Shown one piece after another: positions 55,296-64,000 of a DNA stretch of 64,000 nucleotides. The translations under genes were made by a program, and so were the position numbers. The notes beneath the pieces are model-generated. The model ran no database searches. It was given only the letters and a program-made list of their open reading frames with translations, and was not told where the DNA came from. The DNA is from Candidatus Eiseniibacteriota bacterium (GTDB taxonomy: Bacteria > Eisenbacteria > RBG-16-71-46), in the NCBI GenBank assembly GCA_016710095.1, contig JADJLL010000010.1, forward strand, positions 62,001 through 126,000. The letters are read 5' to 3'. The first letter of the stretch is position 1, and every line of letters begins with the position of its first letter.

Positions 55296-56528
55296 GTGCC
55301 GATGCCCGTATCCACCTGGGTCGAGGTCGACCTCGACCGATTCGCGACGAACCTGCGAGCGCTCCAGACGCTCGTCGGTGACCGGACGCGGGTGCTGTTG
55401 GTGGCCAAAGCCGACGCCTACGGCCACGGCGCCGTCGAGATGGCGCACGCCGCGGAAGCCGAGGGCGTGTCCTACCTTGGCGTCGCGACGCTGCACGAAG
55501 GCCTCCAGCTGCGGATTGCGGGTTGCCGGTTGCCGATCGTGGCGCTTTCGCCGCTCCTGCCCTCCGAGATCGAGGAAGCGCTCGCGCACGACATCGATCC
55601 CACGGTCGGGGACCTCGAGTTCGCGCGATTGTTGTCCGCGGCGGCGCACCGCGCCGGGCGTCCCGCGCGCTTCCACGTCGAGATCGACACGGGCATGGGC
55701 CGCATCGGCGTGCGAGAGGAAGAAGCGGCGCCGTTCCTGGCCGAGGTCTGCGCGCTGCCGAAGCTCCGGCTCGCGAGCCTGTACACACATTTCCCGGACG
55801 CCGACTCCGAAGACACGAGCTACACGAACGCTCAGTTCGAGCGCTTCCGCACGGTGATCGCGCAGCTCGCCGAGCTCGGGATCCAAGCTCCGATCGTGCA
55901 CGCGGCGAACAGCGCCGGCACGGTCAACGTCGGCGCCGCGCGCCTCGACTGCGTTCGCCTCGGGCTGATCGCGTACGGCGTGCATCCGCCGCACGATCGC
56001 GCGCAGCCCGCCGTCGCGCCCGTGATGTCGCTCCGCAGCCGAGTCGTGCAGGTGCGCGACCTGCCCGCGGGTACGAGCATCAGCTACTCGCGCACGTTCG
56101 TGACGAAGCGTCCGACCCGCATGGCGATCGTGCCCGTGGGCTACGGCCATGGCTACTCGTGGCTGCTGTCGAACCGGGGCGAGATGCTCGTCGCGGGGCG
56201 CCGAGTGCCCATTCTCGGGCGCGTGACGATGGATCTCACGATGGTCGACGTGACCGACGTGCCGGACGTGGCCGTGGGCGACGAAGTGGTGTTGTTCGGT
56301 GAGCAGGGCGGCGCGCACATCACGGTCGAGGAGGTCGCGGCCTGGAGCGAGACGCTGCCGTACGAAGTCATGTGCACGATCGGCAAGCGCGTGACTCGTC
56401 TCTACCGGCGCGCGGGACGCGCCGTTCGCATGACGACTCTGGTGGGCGAGCGTCCCGAGTGGACCGCGGCCGCCGACGATTACCTGCGCCGGCGTGATGC
56501 GTCGGCCACAGCCGGGGTGAGGATGTGA
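55296..56528 (+). CDS. alr: Alanine racemase
   Basis: 410 residues from GTG 55296 (GGAG nine bases before); ATG 55302 would also work. PLP Lys in LLVAKADAYGHGAVEMA, EIDTGMGRIGV, LRLASLYTHFPDAD, HAANSAGTVN, RLGLIAYGVHPP, SYSRTFVTKRPTRMAIVPVG and the second catalytic Tyr in GYGHGYSWLLSN are complete. It makes D-alanine for peptidoglycan. The stop overlaps deoB. Confidence 0.93.
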   Translation: MPMPVSTWVEVDLDRFATNLRALQTLVGDRTRVLLVAKADAYGHGAVEMAHAAEAEGVSYLGVATLHEGLQLRIAGCRLPIVALSPLLPSEIEEALAHDIDPTVGDLEFARLLSAAAHRAGRPARFHVEIDTGMGRIGVREEEAAPFLAEVCALPKLRLASLYTHFPDADSEDTSYTNAQFERFRTVIAQLAELGIQAPIVHAANSAGTVNVGAARLDCVRLGLIAYGVHPPHDRAQPAVAPVMSLRSRVVQVRDLPAGTSISYSRTFVTKRPTRMAIVPVGYGHGYSWLLSNRGEMLVAGRRVPILGRVTMDLTMVDVTDVPDVAVGDEVVLFGEQGGAHITVEEVAAWSETLPYEVMCTIGKRVTRLYRRAGRAVRMTTLVGERPEWTAAADDYLRRRDASATAGVRM

Positions 56529-57691
56529 GGGTCTTTCTGGTGGTGCTGGACGGCGTGGGGATGGGAGAGATGCCCGACGCCTCGCAGTACGGCGATCAGG
56601 GCAGCCACACGCTGCGACACGTCGCCGAGTTCGCGGGCGGGCTCAAGGTGCCCACGATGGAATCGCTCGGCCTGGGCACGCTCGTCGCGCTGCCGGGCGT
56701 CCGCCCGGTGATGTCGCCGCTGGGAGCGCGCGGCCGGCTCACCGAGCGTTCGGCGGGCAAGGACAGCACGACCGGGCATTGGGAGATGATGGGAATCGTG
56801 CTCGACCAGGCGTTCCCGACGTACCCGAACGGCTTCCCGCTGCCGCTGCTGGAGTCGTGGTGCGAGCGCGTCGGCCGCGGCTGGCTCGGCAACTGCACCG
56901 CGTCGGGCACCGAGATCATCAATCGTCTCGGCCAGCAGCATCAGGAGAGCGGCCGGTACATCGTGTACACGTCCGCGGACTCCGTCTTCCAGGTCGCCGC
57001 GCACGAGAGCTCGGTGCCGCTCGAGGAGCTCTACGCCGCATGCCGCACCGCACGCGAGATGCTCGTGCGCGAGCACGCGGTCGGACGCGTCATCGCGCGG
57101 CCGTTCGTCGGCGCGCCCGGTGACTACAAGCGCACGAGCAATCGGCGCGACTTCTCGCTCGTGCCCTTCGAGCCGACCGTGCTCGACCGGCTGAAGACCG
57201 CGGGGCACCGCACGATCACCGTGGGCAAGATCGACGACCTGTTCGCGGGCAGCGGCGTGACCGACGCGATCCACACGAAGAGCAACGACGAGGGCGCGCA
57301 GGTGCTGCTCGATCTCGCGTCGAAGCCGGGCGAAGGGCTCGTGTTCGCGAACCTCGTCGACTTCGACACGATGTACGGTCACCGCAACGATCCCGGCGGA
57401 TTCGCGAAGGCGCTCGAGGCGTGGGACGAGCAGTTCGCGCGCCTGCTGCCGATGCTGCGGGACGACGAGATGATCCTGGTCACCGCGGACCACGGCAACG
57501 ATCCGACCACGCCGAGCACCGACCATTCGCGCGAATACACGCCGCTGCTCGTCGCCGGGCCGCGCGTGCGTGCGGGGCACGACCTGGGCACACGCGAGAC
57601 GTTCGCCGATCTCGGCGCGACCATCGCCGACGTTTTTTCGATCCCGGCGCCGCGTCATGGGCGCAGCTTCCTCGGAGAGGTGAAGGCATGA
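56525..57691 (+). CDS. deoB: Phosphopentomutase
   Basis: 388 residues, GTG overlapping the alr stop. It moves phosphate between C1 and C5 of (deoxy)ribose. The metal and catalytic residues of the alkaline phosphatase superfamily are in VFLVVLDGVGMGEMPDA, AGKDSTTGHWEMMG, NLVDFDTMYGHRND and LVTADHGNDPTTPSTDHSRE. Part of nucleoside salvage with cdd, deoC and deoA. Confidence 0.95.
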   Translation: MRVFLVVLDGVGMGEMPDASQYGDQGSHTLRHVAEFAGGLKVPTMESLGLGTLVALPGVRPVMSPLGARGRLTERSAGKDSTTGHWEMMGIVLDQAFPTYPNGFPLPLLESWCERVGRGWLGNCTASGTEIINRLGQQHQESGRYIVYTSADSVFQVAAHESSVPLEELYAACRTAREMLVREHAVGRVIARPFVGAPGDYKRTSNRRDFSLVPFEPTVLDRLKTAGHRTITVGKIDDLFAGSGVTDAIHTKSNDEGAQVLLDLASKPGEGLVFANLVDFDTMYGHRNDPGGFAKALEAWDEQFARLLPMLRDDEMILVTADHGNDPTTPSTDHSREYTPLLVAGPRVRAGHDLGTRETFADLGATIADVFSIPAPRHGRSFLGEVKA

Positions 57692-58089
57692 AGCCGAAGG
57701 ACTTGATGGTGCAGGCCGAGAAGGCCCGCAAGGCGTCGTATTCGCCGTACTCGAAGTTCGCCGTCGGCGCGGCGTTGCTCACGAAGTCGGGGCGCGTCGT
57801 GCTCGGCTGCAACGTCGAGAACTCGTCCTTCGGGCTCGCGTGCTGTGCCGAGCGGACCGCGATTTTCAAGGCGGTGAGCGAGGGTGATCAGGAGTTCGTG
57901 GCGATCGCCGTCACGGCCGGCAAGGGCCATGGCGCGGCGCCCTGCGGCGCGTGCCGGCAGGTGCTGCACGAGTTTTCGCCCGACATGTGGGTGTACTTCC
58001 ACGACGACGACGGTGGCATCGTGCGCAAGCGGGTGAACGCGCTGCTCTCGAACGGATTCCGGCTGCACGCGCGGGGAGGCAAGCGATGA
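57688..58089 (+). CDS. cdd: Cytidine deaminase
   Basis: 133 residues. Zinc site: CNVENSSFGL and CCAERTAIF (Cys and catalytic Glu), and PCGACRQVLHEF (two Cys). It makes uridine from cytidine. ATG overlaps the deoB stop. The usual homotetramer length. Confidence 0.95.
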   Translation: MKPKDLMVQAEKARKASYSPYSKFAVGAALLTKSGRVVLGCNVENSSFGLACCAERTAIFKAVSEGDQEFVAIAVTAGKGHGAAPCGACRQVLHEFSPDMWVYFHDDDGGIVRKRVNALLSNGFRLHARGGKR

Positions 58090-59024
58090 GCACCGAACGC
58101 GATCAACTCGTCGAAGCGATCACGCGGCAGGTGCTGGCGGCGCTCCAGGTGCCGAACACGCGTGCCGCGTCGATCCCGTCCCATCGCGGCGGTGCGGTCA
58201 CGCTCGATCCGGGCGTGGTGACGCACGATCCGCAGTCCTGCGAACGCTGCCGGAACTGGGGCGTCGCGGGCTCGCGCGGCCCCGAGGAAACGCGCGCGTT
58301 GGCCGAGGCCGGGGCCTCGCGCGTCGTCGCGACGATGGGCTATTGCCCGGCGTCGGACGGCCTCGCGTCGCTCATCGATCACACGCTGCTCAAGCCCGAC
58401 GCGTCGCGCGACGAAGTCGAGCAGCTCTGCCGTGAAGCGGCGCAGTTCTGCTTTGCGTCGGTGTGCGTGAACCCGAACTGGGTCGCGCTCTGCCGCGAGA
58501 TGCTGCGCAACTCCGGCGTGAAGGTGTGCACCGTGATCGGCTTCCCGCTCGGCGCGCACCTGCCCGACGTGAAGGCGTACGAGACGCGCCGCGCGATCGA
58601 GCAGGGCGCCGAGGAAGTGGACATGGTGATCAACATCGGCGCGCTGAAGTCGAAGGACTACGCGCTGGTCGAGCAGGACATCCACGGCGTGGTGCAGGCC
58701 GCGGGCAAGAGCGCGATGGTGAAGGTCATTCTCGAGACCACGCTGCTCACGCACGACGAGAAGATCATGGGCTGCTCGCTGTCGAAGGCGGCGGGCGCGG
58801 ACTACGTGAAGACGTCCACCGGTTTCGCGGGTGGCGGCGCGACGGTCGAGGACGTGCAGCTCATGCGCGAGACCGTCGGCCCCGAGATGGGTGTGAAGGC
58901 ATCGGGTGGTGTGCGCACGCGCGACGACGCCGAGAAGATGGTGGCGGCCGGCGCGACGCGCCTCGGGGCTTCGGCCGGCGTGAAGATCATTCGCGGCGAA
59001 GCCGTCCAGGGAAAGGGCTATTGA
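58086..59024 (+). CDS. deoC: Deoxyribose-phosphate aldolase with N-terminal extension
   Basis: 312 residues, ATG overlapping the cdd stop. The catalytic core (from about residue 95) has LIDHTLLKPDAS, VNIGALKSKDYA, VKVILETTLLT, ADYVKTSTGFAGGGATVED (Schiff-base Lys) and GVKASGGVRTRDDAEKMVAAG. It cleaves deoxyribose-5-phosphate to glyceraldehyde-3-phosphate and acetaldehyde. The extra N-terminal 95 residues contain SCERCRNWG and ALAEAGASRVVATMG, the latter resembling MVAAGATRLGASAG near the protein's own C-terminus. Confidence 0.92.
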   Translation: MSTERDQLVEAITRQVLAALQVPNTRAASIPSHRGGAVTLDPGVVTHDPQSCERCRNWGVAGSRGPEETRALAEAGASRVVATMGYCPASDGLASLIDHTLLKPDASRDEVEQLCREAAQFCFASVCVNPNWVALCREMLRNSGVKVCTVIGFPLGAHLPDVKAYETRRAIEQGAEEVDMVINIGALKSKDYALVEQDIHGVVQAAGKSAMVKVILETTLLTHDEKIMGCSLSKAAGADYVKTSTGFAGGGATVEDVQLMRETVGPEMGVKASGGVRTRDDAEKMVAAGATRLGASAGVKIIRGEAVQGKGY

Positions 59025-59027
59025 GCG

Positions 59028-60328
59028 GTGATCGATCCCAGGGAGTTCATTCGAACCAAGCGCAATCGGCAGACACATGCCCCCGAAGCCATCCGCGATT
59101 TCGTCGCGGCGTACCTGCGCAAGGAAGTACACGACTACCAGGTGAGCGCGTGGCTGATGGCCGCGTTCCTCAACGGGCTGGACGGTGCCGAAACCGATGC
59201 GCTGACGCACGCGTTGCTGCATTCCGGGCGCGTCTTCGACTGGTCGGCCCTCGGCCGGCCGAGCGCCGACAAGCATTCCACGGGTGGCGTGGGCGACAAG
59301 ATCTCGCTCATGCTCGCGCCCGTCGTCGCCGCGTGCGGTGTGCTCGTGCCGATGGTGTCCGGCCGGGGGCTCGGGCACACGGGAGGGACGCTCGACAAGC
59401 TCGAGGCGATTCCCGGATTCAAGACGACGCTTCCGCCGGACGAGATGCGCGCCCAGCTCGATCGCCTCGGCATCGTGATGGTCGGGCAGGGGCCGGACCT
59501 CGCGCCTGCGGACGGATTGTTCTACGCGCTTCGTGACGTGACCTCGACCGTCGAGTTCGAGCCGTTCATCGTCTCGAGCATCGTCAGCAAGAAGATCGCG
59601 GAGGGCGCGCGTGCGCTCGCGTACGACGTGAAGTGCGGAAGCGGCGCCTTCATGAAGACGCCGGAGCAGGCGCGCAGTCTCGCGAAGCGGCTCGTCGCGA
59701 CGTCGAAGGCGCTCGGCGCGAACGCCGCGGCGCTGATCACCGACATGAACTGGCCGCTCGGTGGAGCGGTGGGCAATGCGCTGGAAGTGCGCGAGGCCTG
59801 CGAAACCCTGCACGGCAAGGGGCCGGCCGACACGCGTGAACTGACGGTCGAGCTCTCTGCGCTCATGCTGCGGCTCGCGGGCGCGGTGCCCGACGACGAG
59901 TCGGGGCGCGTTCGCGCGGCGCGCGCGCTGGACGACGGCTCGGCGTGGGAGGTCTTCCTGCGCATGGTCGAGGCTCAGGGCGGCGACGCGAAGATTCTCG
60001 ATACTCCGGGGCGTCTGCACCCGGCTCCGGTGGTTTCGATGGTGCCGGCCGAGCGCGACGGCGTCGTCTCGGGCTGCGACTGCTTCGCGCTCGGCGAGCT
60101 GATCGTCTCGATCGGCGGCGGGCGCCGCGCCAAGGAGGATGCGATCGATCCTCGCGTGGGACTCGTCGTCCTGCGGCAGCCCGGCGACCGGGTGCGCAAG
60201 GGGGAGCCGCTGGCGGAGCTTCATCTGGCGTCGCCGGACCTGGGCCTGGTCGAGCGCGCGGGGAGTGCTTCACGCTCGGGGATGCGGCCACGGCTCGCGG
60301 CACGACGCTTCTCGAGCGCGTCGAGTAG
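59028..60328 (+). pseudogene. deoA: Pyrimidine-nucleoside phosphorylase, one frameshift near the C-terminus
   Basis: About 433 residues when repaired. GTG 59028 lies three bases after the deoC stop. The enzyme splits thymidine or uridine with phosphate. KHSTGGVGDKISLMLAPVVA, SGRGLGHTGGTLDKLEA and YDVKCGSGAFMK are intact. The frame breaks at the GGGG run at 60260-60263. With one G more, the end reads ECFTLGDAATARGTTLLERVE and stops at 60328. Without it, the frame runs through the terminator to 60668. A homopolymer indel is likely. Confidence 0.8.
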
Positions 60329-60343
60329 GCCGGGGAACGACGA

Positions 60344-60380
60344 ACGGGGGGGCGCTCACCGCGCCCCCCGTATTCTTTTT
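60344..60380 (+). terminator. Terminator after deoA
   Basis: ACGGGGGGGCGC/GCGCCCCCCGT hairpin (one bulged G), then TATTCTTTTT. It lies between convergent operons. Confidence 0.85.
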
Positions 60381-60393
60381 CGCCCGAGTGGGA

Positions 60394-62526
60394 TCAGTTG
60401 CGAATGCGTTCTTTCGCGCCCTGGTCCATCTGCTCGAGGTTCGCGGGCGGGGCCGTGGCGCCCGAGGCGGGAGCCGGCTGGAGCAGCCTGCCGGGGTGCG
60501 TCGAACACGCCTCGGTCGGTTCGGAGCCCTCGAGGAACATCTCCGTCGTCGTGTTCGGGCAGGCGTCCGTCGCGAGCATGCCGCTCTCCGCGCACACGAG
60601 CCGTCCGATCGTTCCGGCCGGAACCGGGAAGTCCTCGGACTGCCTTCCACGCGTCGCGCCGATCATGAAGTCGGTCCAGATCGGAAGTGCGGCGCGAGCG
60701 CCGGTCATGCCGGGGCCGATCACGCGCTTCTCGTCATAGCCCACCCAGACGCCGCACACGAGGCTGGGCGTGAACCCCACGAACCACGCGTCCATGTAGT
60801 TGTCCATCGTGCCGGTCTTGCCAGCGGCGGGCAGCGTGAAACCGCGTGCGCGTGCCGGATAGCCCGTGCCGTGGTCCATCACGCTCTGCAGCATCGAAGT
60901 CATCGTGGCCGCCGTGCCCTCGGACAGCACCTCGAACGGGCGCGGCGTCGAGCGCTCCAGCACCACACCGTTTCGATCCTCGACCTTGAGGATGAAGCTG
61001 GGCTCGTTGCGAATGCCGCGATTGGCGAACACGCCGTAAGCCGACGTGAGTTCGAGAAGGGTGACTTCGCTGCTTCCGAGCGCGAGTGAGAGGTTCTGCC
61101 CGAGCGCGCTCTTGATGCCCATGCGGCGCGCGTACGATGCGACGAGCGAAACGCCCACCTTGCGCAGCAGCTTGATCGCCGGGACGTTGATCGACTGCTG
61201 CAGCGCGTAGCGAAGGGTGACCGGACCTCGATAGGTGTGGTCGTAGTTCTGCGGGCTGTACGTCTCGCCGTTTCCACCCGGGAACGAGACCGGCTCGTCC
61301 ACGATGATGTCGGTCGGCTTGAAGCCATTGTCCATCGCCGCCGCATAAACGAACGGCTTGAACGCGGAGCCGGGCTGACGCTTCGCCTGCGTGGCGCGAT
61401 TGAAGTTGCTGTGGTTCCAGTCACGGCCGCCGACGAGCGAGCGGATGTAGCCGGTGCGCGAGTCGATGGCGACGAGCGCTGACTGCAGATACGGAGTGCG
61501 CCCCCCGGGCCCCGCGGCCGCGGTAGCGAACGTGCCGCGCCGCTGGGTGAGCTTCATGTCGTTCTCGAGGTATTCGAGCTGCTTCTCAAGGGAACGCTCG
61601 GCGAGCTGCTGCATGTCCATGTCGAGGGTCGTGTAGACCTTGAGTCCACCCTCGTACACGGCGTTTGAGCCGTACTTCTCGTCGAGGTGCAGCCGGACCA
61701 TTTCCACGAAGTAAGGCGCGCGGTCGTTGCTGTAGCGCGCGGACGTCACTCCGAGCGGCGCATGCATCGCGTTGTCGAACTCGACCTGCGTGATGGCGCG
61801 TGTGACCAGCATGTTCCTCAGTACCTTGCCGCGCCTCAACAGCGCTGCCTGCGCGCGCCTTCGGGGCGAGTAGGAGCTGGGATTCGCGGGAATGCCGGCG
61901 AGCAGCGCGCACTCGGGCAACGTCAGCTCTTGAAGCGGCTTTCCGAAGTACGTCTTCGCAGCGGCCTCGACACCGTACGCGCCTTCACCGAAGTAGATCT
62001 GGTTGAAGTAGAGCTCGAGGATCTGGTCCTTCGTGTAGTTGCGCTCGAGCTCGACCGCGAGCGCGACTTCCTTGAGCTTGCGAGTGAAGGTTCTCTCGTG
62101 CGTCAGGAAGAGGTTGCGCGCGAGCTGCTGCGTGATCGTGCTGCCACCCTGCGAGCGGCGCATGTGCATCAAGTCGGTCCCGGCAGCGCGGGCGACGCCC
62201 CACAGATCGACACCCCAATGCCGGTAGAAGTTGCGATCCTCGGTGGACAGCGTCGCGTTCACGAGGTTTCGCGGGATCCGGTTCAGGGGCACGGGAGAGC
62301 GGTTTTCCCGGTAAAACTCGTGAAGAACCCGGCCTCGCACGTCGTAGACGAGCGTCCTCACGGGCGCCTGGACCGACGCAACCTGAGCGGGGGTCGGTAG
62401 GTCTCGGCGGAGCCACTGCGCGAGGCCGAATACGGCGCCGGCAGACCCGAAAACCACGACCAAGACCACACCGAGGAAGAACTTCCAAGGAAACTGCCGC
62501 GCTGCACGCATTGCGGGATTGGCCAT
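60394..62526 (-). CDS. Penicillin-binding protein 1A-type
   Basis: 710 residues. One N-terminal membrane helix (FFLGVVLVVVFGSAGAVFGL). The GT51 transglycosylase has TLSTEDRNFYRHWG, RSQGGSTITQQLARN and ELYFNQIYFGEGAYGVE. The transpeptidase has SAFKPFVYAA (Ser-x-x-Lys), SIN in LQQSINVPAIK, and KTGT in GKTGTMDNYMDAW. It makes and cross-links peptidoglycan. The C-terminal tail has paired Cys (CAESGMLATDAC). ATG 62526, with AAGGAG about 15 bases upstream. It has its own promoter. Confidence 0.94.
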   Translation of the reverse strand: MANPAMRAARQFPWKFFLGVVLVVVFGSAGAVFGLAQWLRRDLPTPAQVASVQAPVRTLVYDVRGRVLHEFYRENRSPVPLNRIPRNLVNATLSTEDRNFYRHWGVDLWGVARAAGTDLMHMRRSQGGSTITQQLARNLFLTHERTFTRKLKEVALAVELERNYTKDQILELYFNQIYFGEGAYGVEAAAKTYFGKPLQELTLPECALLAGIPANPSSYSPRRRAQAALLRRGKVLRNMLVTRAITQVEFDNAMHAPLGVTSARYSNDRAPYFVEMVRLHLDEKYGSNAVYEGGLKVYTTLDMDMQQLAERSLEKQLEYLENDMKLTQRRGTFATAAAGPGGRTPYLQSALVAIDSRTGYIRSLVGGRDWNHSNFNRATQAKRQPGSAFKPFVYAAAMDNGFKPTDIIVDEPVSFPGGNGETYSPQNYDHTYRGPVTLRYALQQSINVPAIKLLRKVGVSLVASYARRMGIKSALGQNLSLALGSSEVTLLELTSAYGVFANRGIRNEPSFILKVEDRNGVVLERSTPRPFEVLSEGTAATMTSMLQSVMDHGTGYPARARGFTLPAAGKTGTMDNYMDAWFVGFTPSLVCGVWVGYDEKRVIGPGMTGARAALPIWTDFMIGATRGRQSEDFPVPAGTIGRLVCAESGMLATDACPNTTTEMFLEGSEPTEACSTHPGRLLQPAPASGATAPPANLEQMDQGAKERIRN

Positions 62527-62556
62527 GAGCTCGAGGAGGGCTCCTTTCAGGCCGGC

Positions 62557-62585
62557 AGCCTAGGAGCGCATGGAGCGCGGAGCAA
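62557..62585 (-). promoter_or_regulatory. Promoter of the PBP gene
   Basis: On the - strand: TTGCTC (62585-62580), 17 bases, TAGGCT (62562-62557). Confidence 0.6.
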
Positions 62586-62740
62586 GTCCGAAGGAGGGCA
62601 CGCCACCCAGCAAGCGGTTGGCGCCCCACAAGCCGGGCCGCGGGCCGCCAGGAAGTGCAGCGCTCCGGGGCCGACAAGGGCGCAGATCAAAATCCAACTC
62701 GTTGAAAGACAACGAACAACAACAAAGTTGCTTTGGGCCC

Positions 62741-62769
62741 TTGACAGGGGAGGGGGGCGCGCATATATT
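62741..62769 (+). promoter_or_regulatory. rRNA operon promoter P1
   Basis: TTGACA (62741-62746), 17 bases, TATATT (62764-62769), directly downstream of an A-rich stretch. The closest to consensus in the window. Confidence 0.85.
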
Positions 62770-62809
62770 GCGGGCGCTGCAGGAACAAGCCCTCCGCAAA
62801 AAAGTCCAG

Positions 62810-62838
62810 TTGACTCTTTTAACGACAGCGGCTAAGTT
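62810..62838 (+). promoter_or_regulatory. rRNA operon promoter P2
   Basis: TTGACT (62810-62815), 17 bases, TAAGTT (62833-62838). Tandem arrangement, 69 bases after P1. Confidence 0.75.
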
Positions 62839-62882
62839 CCCCGTCCGCTTCTCGCCACGCGAGAAGCGTTCGACGTGTCTCC

Positions 62883-62897
62883 GATCTTTGAAAACTG
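62883..62897 (+). promoter_or_regulatory. boxA-like antitermination site
   Basis: GATCTTTGAAAACTG in the leader between P2 and 16S. It resembles the boxA elements of rRNA leaders bound by NusB/S10. Confidence 0.65.
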
Positions 62898-63021
62898 AAT
62901 AGCGCACGTGACTTTGAAGGCCCGGCAAGTCCGCGTCTTGTGTCGCTGATTGACGCAATGACGTGTTTACCTTGCAATGATCCATGCGATGGCTACGGCC
63001 ACGCATGATCTCCATATTTTT

Positions 63022-64000
<979 letters not shown>

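Larger units (their letters stand above)
62527..63021. other. 495-base divergent control region of PBP and the rRNA operon
   Basis: It contains, from left to right, the PBP promoter, an A-rich stretch (62690-62735) that stands out from the GC-rich surroundings and may be an UP element, two rRNA promoters, a boxA-like sequence and the 16S leader. The A-rich part has an inverted repeat TCGTTG-AAAGA-CAACGA (62699-62715). Confidence 0.7.

Overview
The window comes from a GC-rich bacterium with tightly packed, frequently overlapping operons and sigma-70-like promoters (TTGACN, about 17 bases, then TANNNT). The partial 16S rRNA gene at the right edge and a complete aerobic-type complex I operon show a free-living respiring bacterium. 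MurQ/AnmK recycling, a porin-like barrel and PBP1A suggest a diderm envelope. The 16S sequence and gene content remind me of FCB-type candidate phyla such as Eisenbacteria. I cannot run an alignment, so the phylum is a guess.

Layout. 1-9 kb: an HNH endonuclease, a GT-C membrane glycosyltransferase, a deacetylase/methyltransferase pair, a long-chain acyl-CoA ligase, a small membrane protein, an MFS exporter and an XRE-cupin regulator. 9.3-14 kb: a heterodimer-type ABC exporter pair and an outer-membrane barrel. 14-18.3 kb: a D-2-hydroxyacid dehydrogenase, a MobA-like nucleotidyltransferase, LysA, and a tandem pair of XRE-cupin regulators. 18.7-34.7 kb: etfBA, then nuoABCDEFGHJKLMN without nuoI. 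34.8-40 kb: moeA/moaC (molybdenum cofactor), a membrane protein, a sigma-54 activator and an AlaX-like editing protein. 40-44.3 kb: a DEAD-box helicase, MutM and a small secreted protein. 43.4-48 kb: a peptidoglycan-recycling cluster (murQ, a broken sugar-binding protein, anmK, a SpoIID-like protein). 48-52.2 kb: tRNA-Asp, a very acidic 81-residue protein, speD, an RlmI-like methyltransferase, DUF1844, mazG and a pseudo-receiver. 52.5-60.3 kb: an NtrC-type two-component system, then alr-deoB-cdd-deoC-deoA (alanine racemase plus nucleoside salvage). 60.4-64 kb: PBP1A and the start of an rRNA operon with tandem promoters and a boxA-like leader.

How the parts work together. EtfAB and the NADH dehydrogenase feed electrons to quinone. 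MoeA/MoaC (and possibly the MobA-like protein) make molybdenum cofactor. MurQ, AnmK, Alr, LysA and PBP1A serve peptidoglycan synthesis and recycling. The deo genes salvage nucleosides. Several otherwise ordinary genes carry exactly one frame break, often at a short homopolymer. This looks more like residual sequencing indels than decay. The solute-binding gene at 44.3-45.5 kb has many breaks and looks genuinely decayed.

The least ordinary signals are: the missing nuoI together with an eight-cysteine NuoG and a histidine-rich NuoL; in-frame TAG codons before conserved-looking tails of a DEAD-box helicase and a DUF1844 protein; the acidic protein upstream of speD; and palindromes over regulator and alr promoters. 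I did not find a CRISPR array, insertion sequence, prophage or recognisable defence island.
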